This document shows, one piece after another, positions 1 to 8,382 of a stretch of 50,727 bases of DNA. The notes beneath the pieces were generated by a model. That model saw only the letters and a list, made by a program, of their open reading frames with translations. It was not told where the DNA came from and did no database searches. The translations under genes were made by a program, and so were the position numbers. Origin of the DNA: Desulfobacteraceae bacterium (GTDB lineage: Bacteria; Desulfobacterota; Desulfobacteria; Desulfobacterales; SG8-13). The DNA is taken from NCBI GenBank assembly GCA_029287875.1, contig JARFQH010000280.1, positions 1-50,727 on the forward strand. The letters are read 5' to 3'. Each line of letters starts with the position of its first letter. Within the stretch, counting starts at the first letter, position 1.

Positions 1-919
1 AAGCGCTCTGGTTTCGAAGTGTGCGGGGACGAAAAGCGCTTACCGTGCGATCCTGGCTGAGGAAAATACCCGTCAGTATCAGGAGAGCCGCCAGATACTG
101 AGTCGGTGTGAACTGCTCGCCCAAGATCAGCCAACCCAGAAGAACCGAGAAAACCGGGATCAGGTTCACAAATGCGGACGCCTGGCTGACCGGGATGCGG
201 CTGACGCCGAAATTGTAAAGCCCGTAGGCCCCAAAACTGATAAACGCCCCGAGATATATGATGGCCAACGTGCCTCCGAGATCGAACTGCAACGGCAATC
301 GGGTCGACGGCAGAAACAGAATCGGCAGGTAAAAAATGCTGCCGACGAAGGCCTGAAAAGCGGTCAGAAGTAAGGGACTGTAACGGGCAGTGAGTCTTTT
401 GAGTGTAATGATGTAACCGACGGCACACACCATGGCGACAAACTCGAGAAAATTGCCCAGAGGAGGATTGGGTGCCGACGGTGATGCTGCGCCGCTCAAG
501 CTCAGCCAGACGGCACCGCTGATGGCCAGTGCAAAGCCGAGCAACGTCTTGAGGGCAATGGTTTCTTTCAGAAATACTCGCGCGGCCACGGCAACCATCA
601 GTGGTAATAGGGCTGAGATCATACCGGCTTGGGAGGCGGCGGTGTTCTCTATCGCCTTGGCTTCAAACAGAAAATAGAGACAGGGTTCGCAAAAAGCCAT
701 GAAAAGAATCTGTTTCCAGTCTCCCCGGTGAAAGGTGACGGCCCGCCATCGGTGAATGAAGAATAGAAAACAGACGCTGGCCACCAGCATGCGGCCGAAT
801 ATCACCACCATCGGGTGATAACTGCGAAAAGCGAGTTTCAAGACGATAAACGAACTGGCCCACAGCATCATCGCCGCGACAAGTCCGGCAACTGGAAGCC
901 AGTTTGACCGAGTTTGCAT
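1..919 (-). CDS. EamA/DMT-family transporter, C-terminus cut by window edge
   Basis: Inner-membrane permease of the drug/metabolite transporter superfamily (EamA type); substrate cannot be told from sequence. The reading frame opens at ATG 919 (MQTRSN...) and stays open to base 2, so 306 codons are visible and only the last few are missing (family usually about 300 aa). The translation is a run of hydrophobic helices typical of the ten-TM fold, with N-terminal residues such as AAMMLWASSFIVLKLAF matching the first EamA repeat, and a second repeat containing FISFGAYGLYNFGVSRIPVS and ASAFVNLIPVFSVLLGWLILGE, the usual end of the second EamA domain. An AAGGTG Shine-Dalgarno sequence lies about 9 nt upstream. 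A second EamA gene sits at 32514-33458; the two are not close copies. Confidence 0.88.
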   Translation of the reverse strand, partial: MQTRSNWLPVAGLVAAMMLWASSFIVLKLAFRSYHPMVVIFGRMLVASVCFLFFIHRWRAVTFHRGDWKQILFMAFCEPCLYFLFEAKAIENTAASQAGMISALLPLMVAVAARVFLKETIALKTLLGFALAISGAVWLSLSGAASPSAPNPPLGNFLEFVAMVCAVGYIITLKRLTARYSPLLLTAFQAFVGSIFYLPILFLPSTRLPLQFDLGGTLAIIYLGAFISFGAYGLYNFGVSRIPVSQASAFVNLIPVFSVLLGWLILGEQFTPTQYLAALLILTGIFLSQDRTVSAFRPRTLRNQSA

Positions 920-1256
920 CACGGGGCACCTTCACTGCCGCATTTGAAAATTCTCCGATAGATCCTTGAGGGCAAGGCGAGGCCCCTGTCGATCGAGGGA
1001 GAAAGATTCGTCCTCTACCACGATTCACGGTAAAATAAAACCTCCGTTCGAAGGCGAAAACAAAAACGAAACCGATTGGCCTTTCGTTCTACCGCACGCA
1101 TGTGGTGCTTGACGCCTCCTCATCCGACGGCTAATATGACACCGGTTACACTCTTTATTGTCGTAAAAATAAGCGGCGTTCGCATCGATACGGTCGTGAT
1201 CATTGCGGACGGTCGACTGGAATGGATTTCACATAATCGAAAGGAAGGCCCAATCA
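920..1256. other. Intergenic region between divergent genes
   Basis: This stretch separates the divergently transcribed EamA transporter and the HTH gene. I see no convincing RNA gene, repeat or sigma-70 promoter with both boxes. Short open frames in it (for example 1120-1323 minus) have no ribosome-binding site and no protein-like composition. Confidence 0.5.
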
Positions 1257-1748
1257 ATGGCTCAGCAATACTCTTCTTTATCAACCAGAGAATTTTCCGA
1301 ACTGACCGGCATTGCCGTCTCAACCGTCAATCGTCTGTTGCGGGAAGGGAAGATCAAGGGGGTGAAAACCGCCGGAAAGTGGAAAATTGACAAGACTGAA
1401 ATGACGGCCAAGGCGATTCAAGCCATCCTGAAACCGCCAGGTAAGGGGGGGGCGGCACCCGGTAAAATCGACCGGATGGCTGCCAAGAAGGAAAAGGTGA
1501 AGGGGCCGGGGGTTCCCACAGGCGGTATTTCAGCCGCCGCAGGCACAAAAGCAACCTCTGGAACCTCGGCCGACGGCGCCCAGACATATTCCGTGACCGA
1601 ATTTAGTGGTTTAACTTACCTGACCGAATACGGTGTGCTCGAATTCCTGAAAAAAGGACGTTTGCAAGGGATCAGGGATGAAAAAGGACAGTGGCGACTG
1701 GGAGCCGACAATCTCCGGAACCCCGGTATGCGTCACCTACTCCGTTGA
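1257..1748 (+). CDS. Two-domain excisionase/MerR-type helix-turn-helix protein
   Basis: Small DNA-binding protein of 163 aa. ATG 1257 is chosen over an earlier in-frame start because AAGGAAGG lies about 8 nt upstream. Residues 7-50 (LSTREFSELTGIAVSTVNRL...) form a typical excisionase/HTH_17 winged helix, ending with the KTAGKWKI wing. A low-complexity Gly/Ala/Lys linker spans about 58-108. Residues 110-155 (YSVTEFSGLTYLTEYGVLEF...) look like a diverged second copy with the wing DEKGQWRL. The doubled architecture suggests it binds DNA as a single-chain pseudo-dimer, which is an inference. No recombinase or phage gene lies nearby, so a role as a chromosomal regulator is more likely than true excisionase function. 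It converges with the gene at 1764-2966. Confidence 0.75.
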   Translation: MAQQYSSLSTREFSELTGIAVSTVNRLLREGKIKGVKTAGKWKIDKTEMTAKAIQAILKPPGKGGAAPGKIDRMAAKKEKVKGPGVPTGGISAAAGTKATSGTSADGAQTYSVTEFSGLTYLTEYGVLEFLKKGRLQGIRDEKGQWRLGADNLRNPGMRHLLR

Positions 1749-1763
1749 CATACTCCCGGCCGA

Positions 1764-2966
1764 TCATCTCTTTTGTGCCTTCGAAAAAGGCAGCGCGGCA
1801 TTCAAGTTCTCGACGACCTGCTGCTCCTGGCGGTTGATCTCGTCGATGTGCTCTTGCAGGATCTGAGCCAGGCTCGGGTCGTAGAACCGGTGCAGGCTGT
1901 GGTTGGCCACCGCTTCGAAACCACGTCGAACTTTGTGGGGCGAACCGGCGCCCGGATCGAAAAGACCGACCCCGTGACGGATCGCCCACTCGATCGGGCT
2001 GTAATAGCAGGCATTGAAATGCAGGTGATTTATTTTTCTAGCACACCCCCAGTAACGTCCGTACAATCGATCATTTTTGGTCAACAAGAAAGAAAGGCCC
2101 ACGGGGAGTTCGTTTTCCGGCCCGTCAAAAGCCGCCATCAGCAACAACCGGTGGCGGAAACGATGATGCAGGCCTTCAAAAAAAGCCTTTGTAAGGTATT
2201 TGCAACCCCATGGACCGTACTGATCATTGGTACGACTGTAATAGGTGTACATCAATGGAAATAATTGGCGGGGAATCTCCGCGCCGGTCAACGGCTTGAT
2301 GCAAATTCCGGCGCGTTCCGTGCTCCTGCGCTCACGGCGGATGTTACGGCGCTGGTTGGTGTTGAATATCGCCAGGTAATCCTCGAAAGAGTGAAAGCCT
2401 CTGTTATTCCAAGCATAACTTTGATGCTGCCAGGCGATAAACCCCAGCGACTCCATTTGTGCCTTCCATTCCGGATCGACGAAGAGAAAACTGCAGCCGA
2501 CGATTTTGTTGGTGTAACAAAAGGAATCGATGGCGTTGACCATCAACCGCGTCACCTGAGCGGCATCCGAGCTGGGATCGATCAGGAAACGGTAACCGAC
2601 CACCGGTGAGAAGGGACTCATCCCGACCAGCTTGGGATAGTAGCGAATTCCGAGACGCTGCGCCAAGTGAGCCCAGGCATGATCAAACACGAATTCACCG
2701 TCGCTGTGACCCTTGGCGTACAACGGGGCGGCACCGACGAGGCGATCTCCCGACCAGACCGTCAGATGCAACGGCTGCCAGCCCGTTTCCGCCCGCGCAC
2801 TGCCCGAATCTTCAAGCAGATGCAGCCATTCCCACTCCAGCAGCGGGGTTTTCAACGGCAGCGCGAGCGTATTCCATGCCGACCGATCAATGTCGGACAT
2901 ACGCGATTTCCAGACAATCGAGTAGGTCGGGCCGGGTTCGGCTTTGGTCGCTTTTCGAGACAACAT
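1764..2966 (-). CDS. FemAB/GNAT-like protein, peptidogalycan family (DUF482, PF04339)
   Basis: Cytoplasmic protein of 400 aa resembling the peptidogalycan biosynthesis/recognition family, a GNAT-fold relative of the FemAB aminoacyltransferases. Diagnostic stretches are the N-terminal region with TPLLEWEWLHLLEDSGS followed by TGWQPLHLTV, the central FNTNQRRNIRRERR segment, and the C-terminal HFNACYYSPIEWAIRHG and FDPGAGSPHKVRRGFEA motifs. These are conserved in the family and probably contact the acyl/aminoacyl donor. The biochemical function of the family is not established. The upstream start at 2966 keeps the residues that align with the family N-terminus; its Shine-Dalgarno sequence is weak. 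No cell-wall genes adjoin it. Confidence 0.85.
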   Translation of the reverse strand: MLSRKATKAEPGPTYSIVWKSRMSDIDRSAWNTLALPLKTPLLEWEWLHLLEDSGSARAETGWQPLHLTVWSGDRLVGAAPLYAKGHSDGEFVFDHAWAHLAQRLGIRYYPKLVGMSPFSPVVGYRFLIDPSSDAAQVTRLMVNAIDSFCYTNKIVGCSFLFVDPEWKAQMESLGFIAWQHQSYAWNNRGFHSFEDYLAIFNTNQRRNIRRERRSTERAGICIKPLTGAEIPRQLFPLMYTYYSRTNDQYGPWGCKYLTKAFFEGLHHRFRHRLLLMAAFDGPENELPVGLSFLLTKNDRLYGRYWGCARKINHLHFNACYYSPIEWAIRHGVGLFDPGAGSPHKVRRGFEAVANHSLHRFYDPSLAQILQEHIDEINRQEQQVVENLNAALPFSKAQKR

Positions 2967-3210
2967 GGTTCACCAACGGTCTTGCAGTTCAGTGCCGACT
3001 TTGGCCGCAAGCATCCGGTTTAATCGAAGAGGAAACTGTTAAGTTTAATAGAGACAAGGTAGGTATCTCCGAATTTCTGTCAAGCAAAAGGATGGGACGG
3101 CCAGCTGGAATGGGCAATGGGAGGCGCCGCGGCGAAGTAAGCAAAGAATCGCGCCGTCGCCGATAGCCGCTAAACGGCGTAGGGAAGAGGCTCAGAGAGG
3201 AGCGGCATCC

Positions 3211-3807
3211 TTAAAATCTTTCGATGATCTTTCCCTTGTCGATGAAGGCGGCGATGTCGTCGCGGGCATTCAGCAAAACCGTCATCGCCCGGGCAAGCTC
3301 ATCGAAAACCGGGTCTTCCTCTCCCAGCCACTCCCGCGCCTCTTTCATTATCTGCTCACCGCTTTCAAGGAATCCATTGATGCGGCTCAGCAGAGCCTTG
3401 CGCTTTTGGTGCTTTTCTTTTTCTTTTGTGATGACCGGCATCAGGCGCTGGATCGAATATTCGACCAACGCGTCGCGCGGGGTCTGAAAGTTTACCGAGG
3501 CCAGCTCCAGGCTGTTGAGTGTCCGGCGGCTGAGAACAAATGTTTTTTGAACGCGACTGGGTTCGTCGAACTTCGTTGTCTGGACTTCGCGCGCAATGAC
3601 TTCCAGCGCCTTGATATCGTCCACCAGATGATCGAAAAGGGACTTCTGTTTGATACCCAGGTGAATCGATACGGCACTCATGGTTTCAATGGCCTTGGCC
3701 GTCAGTTTGAAAGTGGCCCGCACCGACTGCCGCCCCCGCAGGTCCCGTGAAGACGGTTGTGGCAACATGTCGTCGCGGAGCTGGTTTTTATGGTTTTCAT
3801 CTTTCAT
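3211..3807 (-). CDS. Unknown protein, possible tandem ribbon-helix-helix DNA-binding protein
   Basis: 198-aa protein I do not recognise by name. The start at 3807 (MKDENHK) is preferred to the longer frame because GGGGAGA lies about 9 nt upstream. Two internally similar segments are visible: residues 27-64 (SVRATFKLTAKAIETM..., then SLFDHLVDD) and 85-123 (RVQKTFVLSRRTLNSL..., then DALVEYSIQRL). Each reads as a short beta strand with T-F-x-L, then a helix, a turn and a second helix, the layout of a ribbon-helix-helix unit. The C-terminal third (125-198) is charged, helical and probably coiled. A regulator with two such units in one chain is a reasonable inference but not proven. It lies 192 bp downstream of dnaK, beyond the dnaK terminator, and its upstream DNA is very AT-rich, so it probably has its own promoter. 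Confidence 0.65.
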   Translation of the reverse strand: MKDENHKNQLRDDMLPQPSSRDLRGRQSVRATFKLTAKAIETMSAVSIHLGIKQKSLFDHLVDDIKALEVIAREVQTTKFDEPSRVQKTFVLSRRTLNSLELASVNFQTPRDALVEYSIQRLMPVITKEKEKHQKRKALLSRINGFLESGEQIMKEAREWLGEEDPVFDELARAMTVLLNARDDIAAFIDKGKIIERF

Positions 3808-3968
3808 TTCCAAATCTCCCCTGGTCCGATGATGACGACAAATGGCCAATTACTTGATTAATTTCAAAGTTTAAGTAATAGAATATTAATTACAATTATT
3901 TGATTGTCACCATAACAAATGTATTTAGCAGAGTGTCCGGCAAATTGACAGAAAATTCAATCCGAAAA

Positions 3969-3993
3969 GGGCGGCGATGGTCAACCGCCGCCC
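3969..3993 (-). terminator. Rho-independent terminator of dnaK
   Basis: GGGCGGCG and CCGCCGCCC pair around an 8-nt loop just after the dnaK stop codon; read on the minus strand the hairpin is followed by TTTTC and an AT-rich tail. Confidence 0.75.
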
Positions 3994-3999
3994 CTATCA

Positions 4000-5919
4000 T
4001 CAGTTGACTTCCTCGTATTCGGCTTCCACGACCTCCTCGTCTCGGCTTGAGGCCGATGGATTGGCTCGCGAACGGCTTCCTTCCGGTGCGCGGTCTTGGC
4101 CGGCTCCAGCAGCCGTTGGTTGCTGATAAACCCCCTCTACAAGGCGCTGAGAAGCGTGGCGCAATTCTTCGGTCAGCCGTTTGATGTCACCCGTATCCGC
4201 GCCGTCGATGGCCCGTTTCAGGTTGGCGATAGCCTCTTCGACCCGTGACCGATCTTCCGCACCGGTCTTGCCACCCAACTCCACGAGTGACTTTTCGGTA
4301 GAGTGGATCAAGGCGTCGGCGGTATTGCGGGCCTCCACCCGATCACGCTTGAGCTGGTCTTCTTCAGTGTGCAGTTCGGCCTCTTTGACCAGCCGGTCGA
4401 TGTCTTCACGGCTGAGACCGGAAGAATGGGTGATCTTGATCGACTGCGCCTTGCCGGTGGCCTTGTTGGTGGCCGAAACCTCAACGATGCCGTTGGCGTC
4501 GATGTCGAAGGCGACCTCGATTTGCGGTACACCCCTGGCCGCGGGTGCAATCCCCGTCAACTCGAAGCGACCCAGCGTTTTGTTGTCGATCGCCATTTCA
4601 CGCTCGCCTTGCAGTACATGGATCGAGACCGCCGGTTGATTGTCCTCGGCCGTGGTGAAGATTTCGCTCTTTCGGGCCGGTATCGTGGTGTTCCTCTCGA
4701 TCAACTTGGTCATGACCCCACCCAAAGTTTCGATTCCAAGAGACAAAGGCGTGACATCCAGCAGAAGAACGTCTTTTACGTCACCTTTCAACACGGCGCC
4801 TTGAATGGCGGCCCCCAAAGCGACAACTTCATCCGGATTGACGCCTTTGTCGGGCATTTTACCGAAAATCTTCTGCACGCGCTCCTGCACCGCCGGCATG
4901 CGGGTCATACCGCCCACCAGGACCACCTCGTCGATGTCGGTGGCCGCCAAGCCGGCATCCTTGAGCGCCATGCGGCAGGGACCCTCCAACTTGTCGAGCA
5001 GGTCCGAGACCAGGTTTTCGAGTTTCGTGCGGGTGATCTTCAGGTTCAGGTGTTTGGGACCGTTGGCATCGGCCGTGATGAACGGCAAATTGACGTCGGT
5101 TTCGAATGTGCTCGATAGCTCCATCTTGGCCTTTTCGGCGGCCTCTTTGAGACGTTGCAGAGCCATTTTATCTCTTCTCAGGTCGATACCCTGATCCTTT
5201 TTAAATTCGTCGGCAAGGTAATCGATCAAGTGCAAATCGAAATCCTCACCGCCGAGATGGGTGTCGCCATTGGTCGCCTTGACCTCGAACACACCGTCCC
5301 CTATTTCGAGGATGGAAATGTCGAACGTTCCGCCACCCAGATCGAACACCGCGATTTTTTGGTCCTTTTTCTTGTCCAAACCATAGGCCAGAGAAGCCGC
5401 CGTTGGTTCGTTGATGATTCTCAGGACGTTGAGACCGGCGATTTTACCGGCATCCTTTGTCGCCTGGCGTTGGCTGTCGCTGAAATAGGCCGGAACCGTT
5501 ATGACGGCGTCGGTGACCGGTTCTCCCAAAAATTCCTCGGCCGCCTTTTTCATACCGGCCAAAATAAATGATGAAATCTCAGCCGGGCTGTAAGCTTTAC
5601 CCTTGAGATTGATTTGAACATCACCGTTTGCGGCCTTTTCAATCTTGTACGGCAGATTTTTAATGTCGTTCTGGACTTCCGTTGTATCGTATCGTCTGCC
5701 CATCAACCGCTTGACGCCGAAAACCGTATTTTCTGGATTGGTGATGGCTTGACGCTTGGCGATCTGACCCGCCAAGCGCTCACCGCCGTCGGTAATCGCC
5801 ACTATAGACGGCGTGGTTCGTCCGCCTTCGGGATTTGTTATAACCTTTGCTTCGGTTCCCTCCATTATGGCCACGCAAGAGTTGGTGGTACCGAGATCGA
5901 TTCCTATTATTTTATTCAT
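4000..5919 (-). CDS. dnaK: Molecular chaperone DnaK (Hsp70)
   Basis: ATP-dependent cytosolic chaperone, 639 aa, full length for the family. Start 5919 gives the classic N-terminus MNKIIGIDLGTTNSC and has AGGAGG 8 nt upstream. The ATPase domain shows the phosphate loops GIDLGTTNS and DLGGGTFDIS and the adenosine motif VLVGGMTRMP. The substrate domain includes VTPLSLGIETLGGVMTKLI. The lid is helical and ends VVEAEYEEVN, close to the canonical EEVD-like bacterial tail. It stands alone: no grpE, dnaJ or hrcA is visible on either side, so it may be a second dnaK or the locus may be split. Its leader contains a sigma-70-like promoter at 6109-6136 and a roughly 110-bp inverted repeat (see those entries). 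No CIRCE element was seen. Confidence 0.97.
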   Translation of the reverse strand: MNKIIGIDLGTTNSCVAIMEGTEAKVITNPEGGRTTPSIVAITDGGERLAGQIAKRQAITNPENTVFGVKRLMGRRYDTTEVQNDIKNLPYKIEKAANGDVQINLKGKAYSPAEISSFILAGMKKAAEEFLGEPVTDAVITVPAYFSDSQRQATKDAGKIAGLNVLRIINEPTAASLAYGLDKKKDQKIAVFDLGGGTFDISILEIGDGVFEVKATNGDTHLGGEDFDLHLIDYLADEFKKDQGIDLRRDKMALQRLKEAAEKAKMELSSTFETDVNLPFITADANGPKHLNLKITRTKLENLVSDLLDKLEGPCRMALKDAGLAATDIDEVVLVGGMTRMPAVQERVQKIFGKMPDKGVNPDEVVALGAAIQGAVLKGDVKDVLLLDVTPLSLGIETLGGVMTKLIERNTTIPARKSEIFTTAEDNQPAVSIHVLQGEREMAIDNKTLGRFELTGIAPAARGVPQIEVAFDIDANGIVEVSATNKATGKAQSIKITHSSGLSREDIDRLVKEAELHTEEDQLKRDRVEARNTADALIHSTEKSLVELGGKTGAEDRSRVEEAIANLKRAIDGADTGDIKRLTEELRHASQRLVEGVYQQPTAAGAGQDRAPEGSRSRANPSASSRDEEVVEAEYEEVN

Positions 5920-5948
5920 TGAATAGTCCTCCTTGTACGGATAGAATC

Positions 5949-6056
5949 CTATAGGCTTTGAGATAAAGGTTTTGGACTGCGTTATCGGTCGTCGGCGTAT
6001 TACAATACAGCCTTCTCCCTCTGGCCTTGCCCAAACCTTTATCTTAAAGCCTATAG
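5949..6056. repeat. Large inverted repeat with CAAGGC-N40-AACGCAG core, in dnaK leader
   Basis: Left arm 5949-5975 (CTATAGGCTTTGAGATAAAG...) and right arm 6030-6056 are reverse complements with about two mismatches over 27 bp. Inside them are CTGCGTT at 5977-5983 and GCCTTG at 6024-6029, separated by exactly 40 nt. The same core and spacing occurs at 29939-29991. The element lies between the predicted dnaK promoter and start codon, so it would be transcribed into the 5' UTR as a long hairpin. It resembles a MITE/REP-type mobile palindrome. Confidence 0.75.
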
Positions 6057-6108
6057 TAAGTCTTTGGTTGATCAAACAGGTCGAATTCACAAAGATGCTT
6101 TGTTGACA

Positions 6109-6136
6109 AATATAAATTTATTTTTCATTTTGTCAA
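6109..6136 (-). promoter_or_regulatory. Predicted sigma-70 promoter for dnaK
   Basis: On the minus strand TTGACA (6131-6136) is followed after 16 nt by TATATT (6109-6114). The whole segment is also framed by TTGACAAA and TTTTGTCAA as an inverted repeat, so a repressor could bind here. The transcript would have a leader of about 180 nt. Confidence 0.55.
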
Positions 6137-6308
6137 TAAAGAATAACATTATTTTTTTATATTATTTGTATAAGTAATAAAAGGGCCGAATATTTTTCCA
6201 GCCAGGTGGAAACCATTTGAGACAGGCATGAGCTTGTTTTCATGGGCTCCGTGGTTAACATGTTTTTAGAAATGGAATTGATATTCCGATTTCAGGGAAA
6301 GGGGAACA

Positions 6309-8165
6309 ATGCGAACGGTTTTAAAGTCCATCGGTCGGATAATAAACACTTTCTGGAAAGGAGTGACCGTCCTTCGGGGGGTATTCCTGAACCTGCTTTT
6401 TATTGCCCTTGTCGTTCTGGCGGTCGGTTTACTTTTATCGGGCACTGAAGATCTTTTTCCATCAGGGTCCGCACTGGTATTGGCGCCGGCTGGGAAAATC
6501 GTCGAACAATCTACCGAAACGCTGCTGGTCGATCGTTTCTACGGCACAACAACGGGGGCCGAGACGGTTCTCAGAGACCTTATCGATGGTGTCGACGCCG
6601 CCAGGAATGACCCAAAAATCAAAATCCTTGTGCTCGACCTCGAGAAACTGGAGGGGGCTGGAATCAGTCAACTGCAGGAGATCGGTGAGGCTTTGAAGCG
6701 GTTTAAAGCCGAGGGAAAAACCATTGTTGCCTTCGGTGACAGTTACGATCAGCGACAATATTATCTGGCCGCGCATGCCGATCGGCTATACCTGCATCCT
6801 ATGGGACAGGTTTGGTTGAGCGGGTTGGGGATTTACCGCCACTATTTCAAGAGTGCTTTGGACAAACTCCAGGTCGAATTTCATGTTTTCAGAGTTGGTA
6901 TCTACAAATCGGCCCTGGAACCCTTTATGCGAAACGACATGTCCGCGGATGACAGGGAATCCAACCAGGCCTGGCTGACCGTGCTGTGGGAGGCTTACAC
7001 GAGCGATGTGGCCGCCCTGCGCAGGCTGCCGGCTGAGCGAATCGACGACTACATCAACAACCTGGATGTCAACCTTGCCGAAGAAGGTGGTGACGCCGCC
7101 CGGCTGGCATTGAAGTCCGGTCTGGTAGATGAACTGAAAACCCGGGATGAGGTCAGGGATGAACTCATCCGCTTGGTTGGAGAGGATGAAAACGGGGAGA
7201 GCTATAAAAAGGTCGCGTTCGAGACTTACATTTCGAGCATGCTCCCAAAACTTCGGCGCCCTGGCACGGAAAGCAGTCGGGTCGGTCTGATTGTGGCCGA
7301 GGGCATCATTATGGACGGAAAGCAGCCTGCCGGCCGGATCGGCGCTGAATCGACGGCAGAACTGATCCGCCAGGCACGTGAGGACGAGAAAGTCAAAGCC
7401 GTGGTGCTGCGGATAGACAGCGGCGGCGGCAGTGCCGTGGCCTCTGAGATTATTCGACGCGAGCTCGAATTGACGCGCAAGACCGGTAAACCGGTCGTCG
7501 TCTCCATGAGTTCAATCGCCGCATCGGGTGCCTACTGGATTTCGGTGGCAGCCGACGAAATATGGGCCTTACCCACGACCATCACCGGTTCTATCGGAAT
7601 TTTTGCCGCCCTGCCCACATTTGATAAAACGTTGAAGGCTATCGGGATCAGCGCGGACGGTGTCGGAACAACCCGCCTGTCCGGTGCTTTCGATCTCAGC
7701 CGTCCGCTCAATCCGCTCCTCGCCGATGCACTGCAGCTGCAGATTGAAAGGGGGTATCAGCGGTTCATCGAACGGGTGAGCCGGGGGCGCAACATGGCCC
7801 CGGAGGCAGTGGAAAAAATAGCCCAGGGCCGCGTTTGGGCCGCTCAAACCGCAAAGGGCCTGGGTCTGATCGACAAATTCGGAGGACTTGAGCCGGCTGT
7901 CGTAAGTGCAGCGAAACTGGCCAAGCTTGATAAATACGACCTTGTGGTCATTGAACAACCCCTGACGGCCAGGGAGCGCCTGGTCAAAAGGCTGAGCCGG
8001 CTGATCGGCATCCTTATATCCGGCGCCAGGAGTCTCCGGGCGGAAAAGGTCCTTCACACTTTCGGGTTTGCCCTGAATGATCGTGAAATCGAAGCCGTCC
8101 TTCAGATCGGGGATCCCGGCCGCGCGTATGCGCTCTGTCTTGAGTGCTTGGCTCTCGGCGACTGA
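6309..8165 (+). CDS. sppA: Signal peptide peptidase SppA, 67K (tandem-domain) type
   Basis: Inner-membrane serine protease that degrades cleaved signal peptides; 618 aa, the size of the E. coli tandem-domain form. ATG 6309 follows GGGAAAGGGG. A basic N-terminus and one membrane anchor (about 24-44, LFIALVVLAVGLLL) precede two S49 domains. The catalytic Ser/Lys dyad can be placed by motif: the general-base lysine in VGIYKSALEPF (K200, N-terminal domain) and the nucleophile in SSIAASGAYW (S406, C-terminal domain), with the substrate-binding loop LRIDSGGGSAVASE just before it. It is divergent from dnaK and may form an operon with the small CxxC gene overlapping its 3' end. Confidence 0.96.
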   Translation: MRTVLKSIGRIINTFWKGVTVLRGVFLNLLFIALVVLAVGLLLSGTEDLFPSGSALVLAPAGKIVEQSTETLLVDRFYGTTTGAETVLRDLIDGVDAARNDPKIKILVLDLEKLEGAGISQLQEIGEALKRFKAEGKTIVAFGDSYDQRQYYLAAHADRLYLHPMGQVWLSGLGIYRHYFKSALDKLQVEFHVFRVGIYKSALEPFMRNDMSADDRESNQAWLTVLWEAYTSDVAALRRLPAERIDDYINNLDVNLAEEGGDAARLALKSGLVDELKTRDEVRDELIRLVGEDENGESYKKVAFETYISSMLPKLRRPGTESSRVGLIVAEGIIMDGKQPAGRIGAESTAELIRQAREDEKVKAVVLRIDSGGGSAVASEIIRRELELTRKTGKPVVVSMSSIAASGAYWISVAADEIWALPTTITGSIGIFAALPTFDKTLKAIGISADGVGTTRLSGAFDLSRPLNPLLADALQLQIERGYQRFIERVSRGRNMAPEAVEKIAQGRVWAAQTAKGLGLIDKFGGLEPAVVSAAKLAKLDKYDLVVIEQPLTARERLVKRLSRLIGILISGARSLRAEKVLHTFGFALNDREIEAVLQIGDPGRAYALCLECLALGD

Positions 8166-8323
8166 CCGTTCACAATACGAAGGAAAAATCCGATGGTGAG
8201 ATTCGATTCGACTCGGAAGTCGATGTCTCAGAGGTTCCGGAGGTTCATGACAAGACCGAGGCTTATTGCATCAACTGCGCCTGGCACGGTCGTTTCGACA
8301 TGCTGAAAAAACCGAAGCCTTAA
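8144..8323 (+). CDS. Small CxxC protein of unknown function, non-ATG start
   Basis: A frame overlapping the end of sppA encodes about 59 aa ending EAYCINCAWHGRFDMLKKPKP. It reads as a real protein: acidic N-terminal part, then CINCAWHG, a CxxC pair that could bind zinc. An in-frame stop at 8141 limits the start to GTG 8144 (22-bp overlap with sppA) or an unusual CTG at 8162 overlapping the sppA stop; no strong ribosome-binding site decides this. The ATG at 8193 is in a different frame with less protein-like coding and was rejected. The overlap suggests co-expression with sppA. Function unknown. Confidence 0.45.
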   Translation: MLGSRRLTVHNTKEKSDGEIRFDSEVDVSEVPEVHDKTEAYCINCAWHGRFDMLKKPKP

Positions 8324-8382
8324 AAACGGCATATCACTGACGCTACGATGTCACCTCACCAAGTTGAAGTACCGGTTGTAAA

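Noticed and set aside
663..1028. 121-codon minus-strand frame
   Set aside because: It overlaps the EamA transporter gene in another frame, is Arg/Ser-rich and lacks a ribosome-binding site; the hydrophobic transporter frame is clearly the coding one.
5920..6090. Longer N-terminal extension of dnaK to 6090
   Set aside because: The extra 57 residues run through the inverted repeat and are unlike any Hsp70; the MNKIIGIDLGTT start has AGGAGG.
6135..6308. Promoter for sppA within the AT-rich stretch at 6135-6180
   Set aside because: Several T/A-rich hexamers occur but no pair has proper -35/-10 quality and spacing in the sppA direction.
8193..8306. ATG-started frame MVRFDSTRKSM... after sppA with a good upstream AAGGA
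   Set aside because: Its composition is Arg/Ser/Thr-rich and not protein-like, while the overlapping frame gives a coherent acidic CxxC protein; conservation would be needed to be sure.
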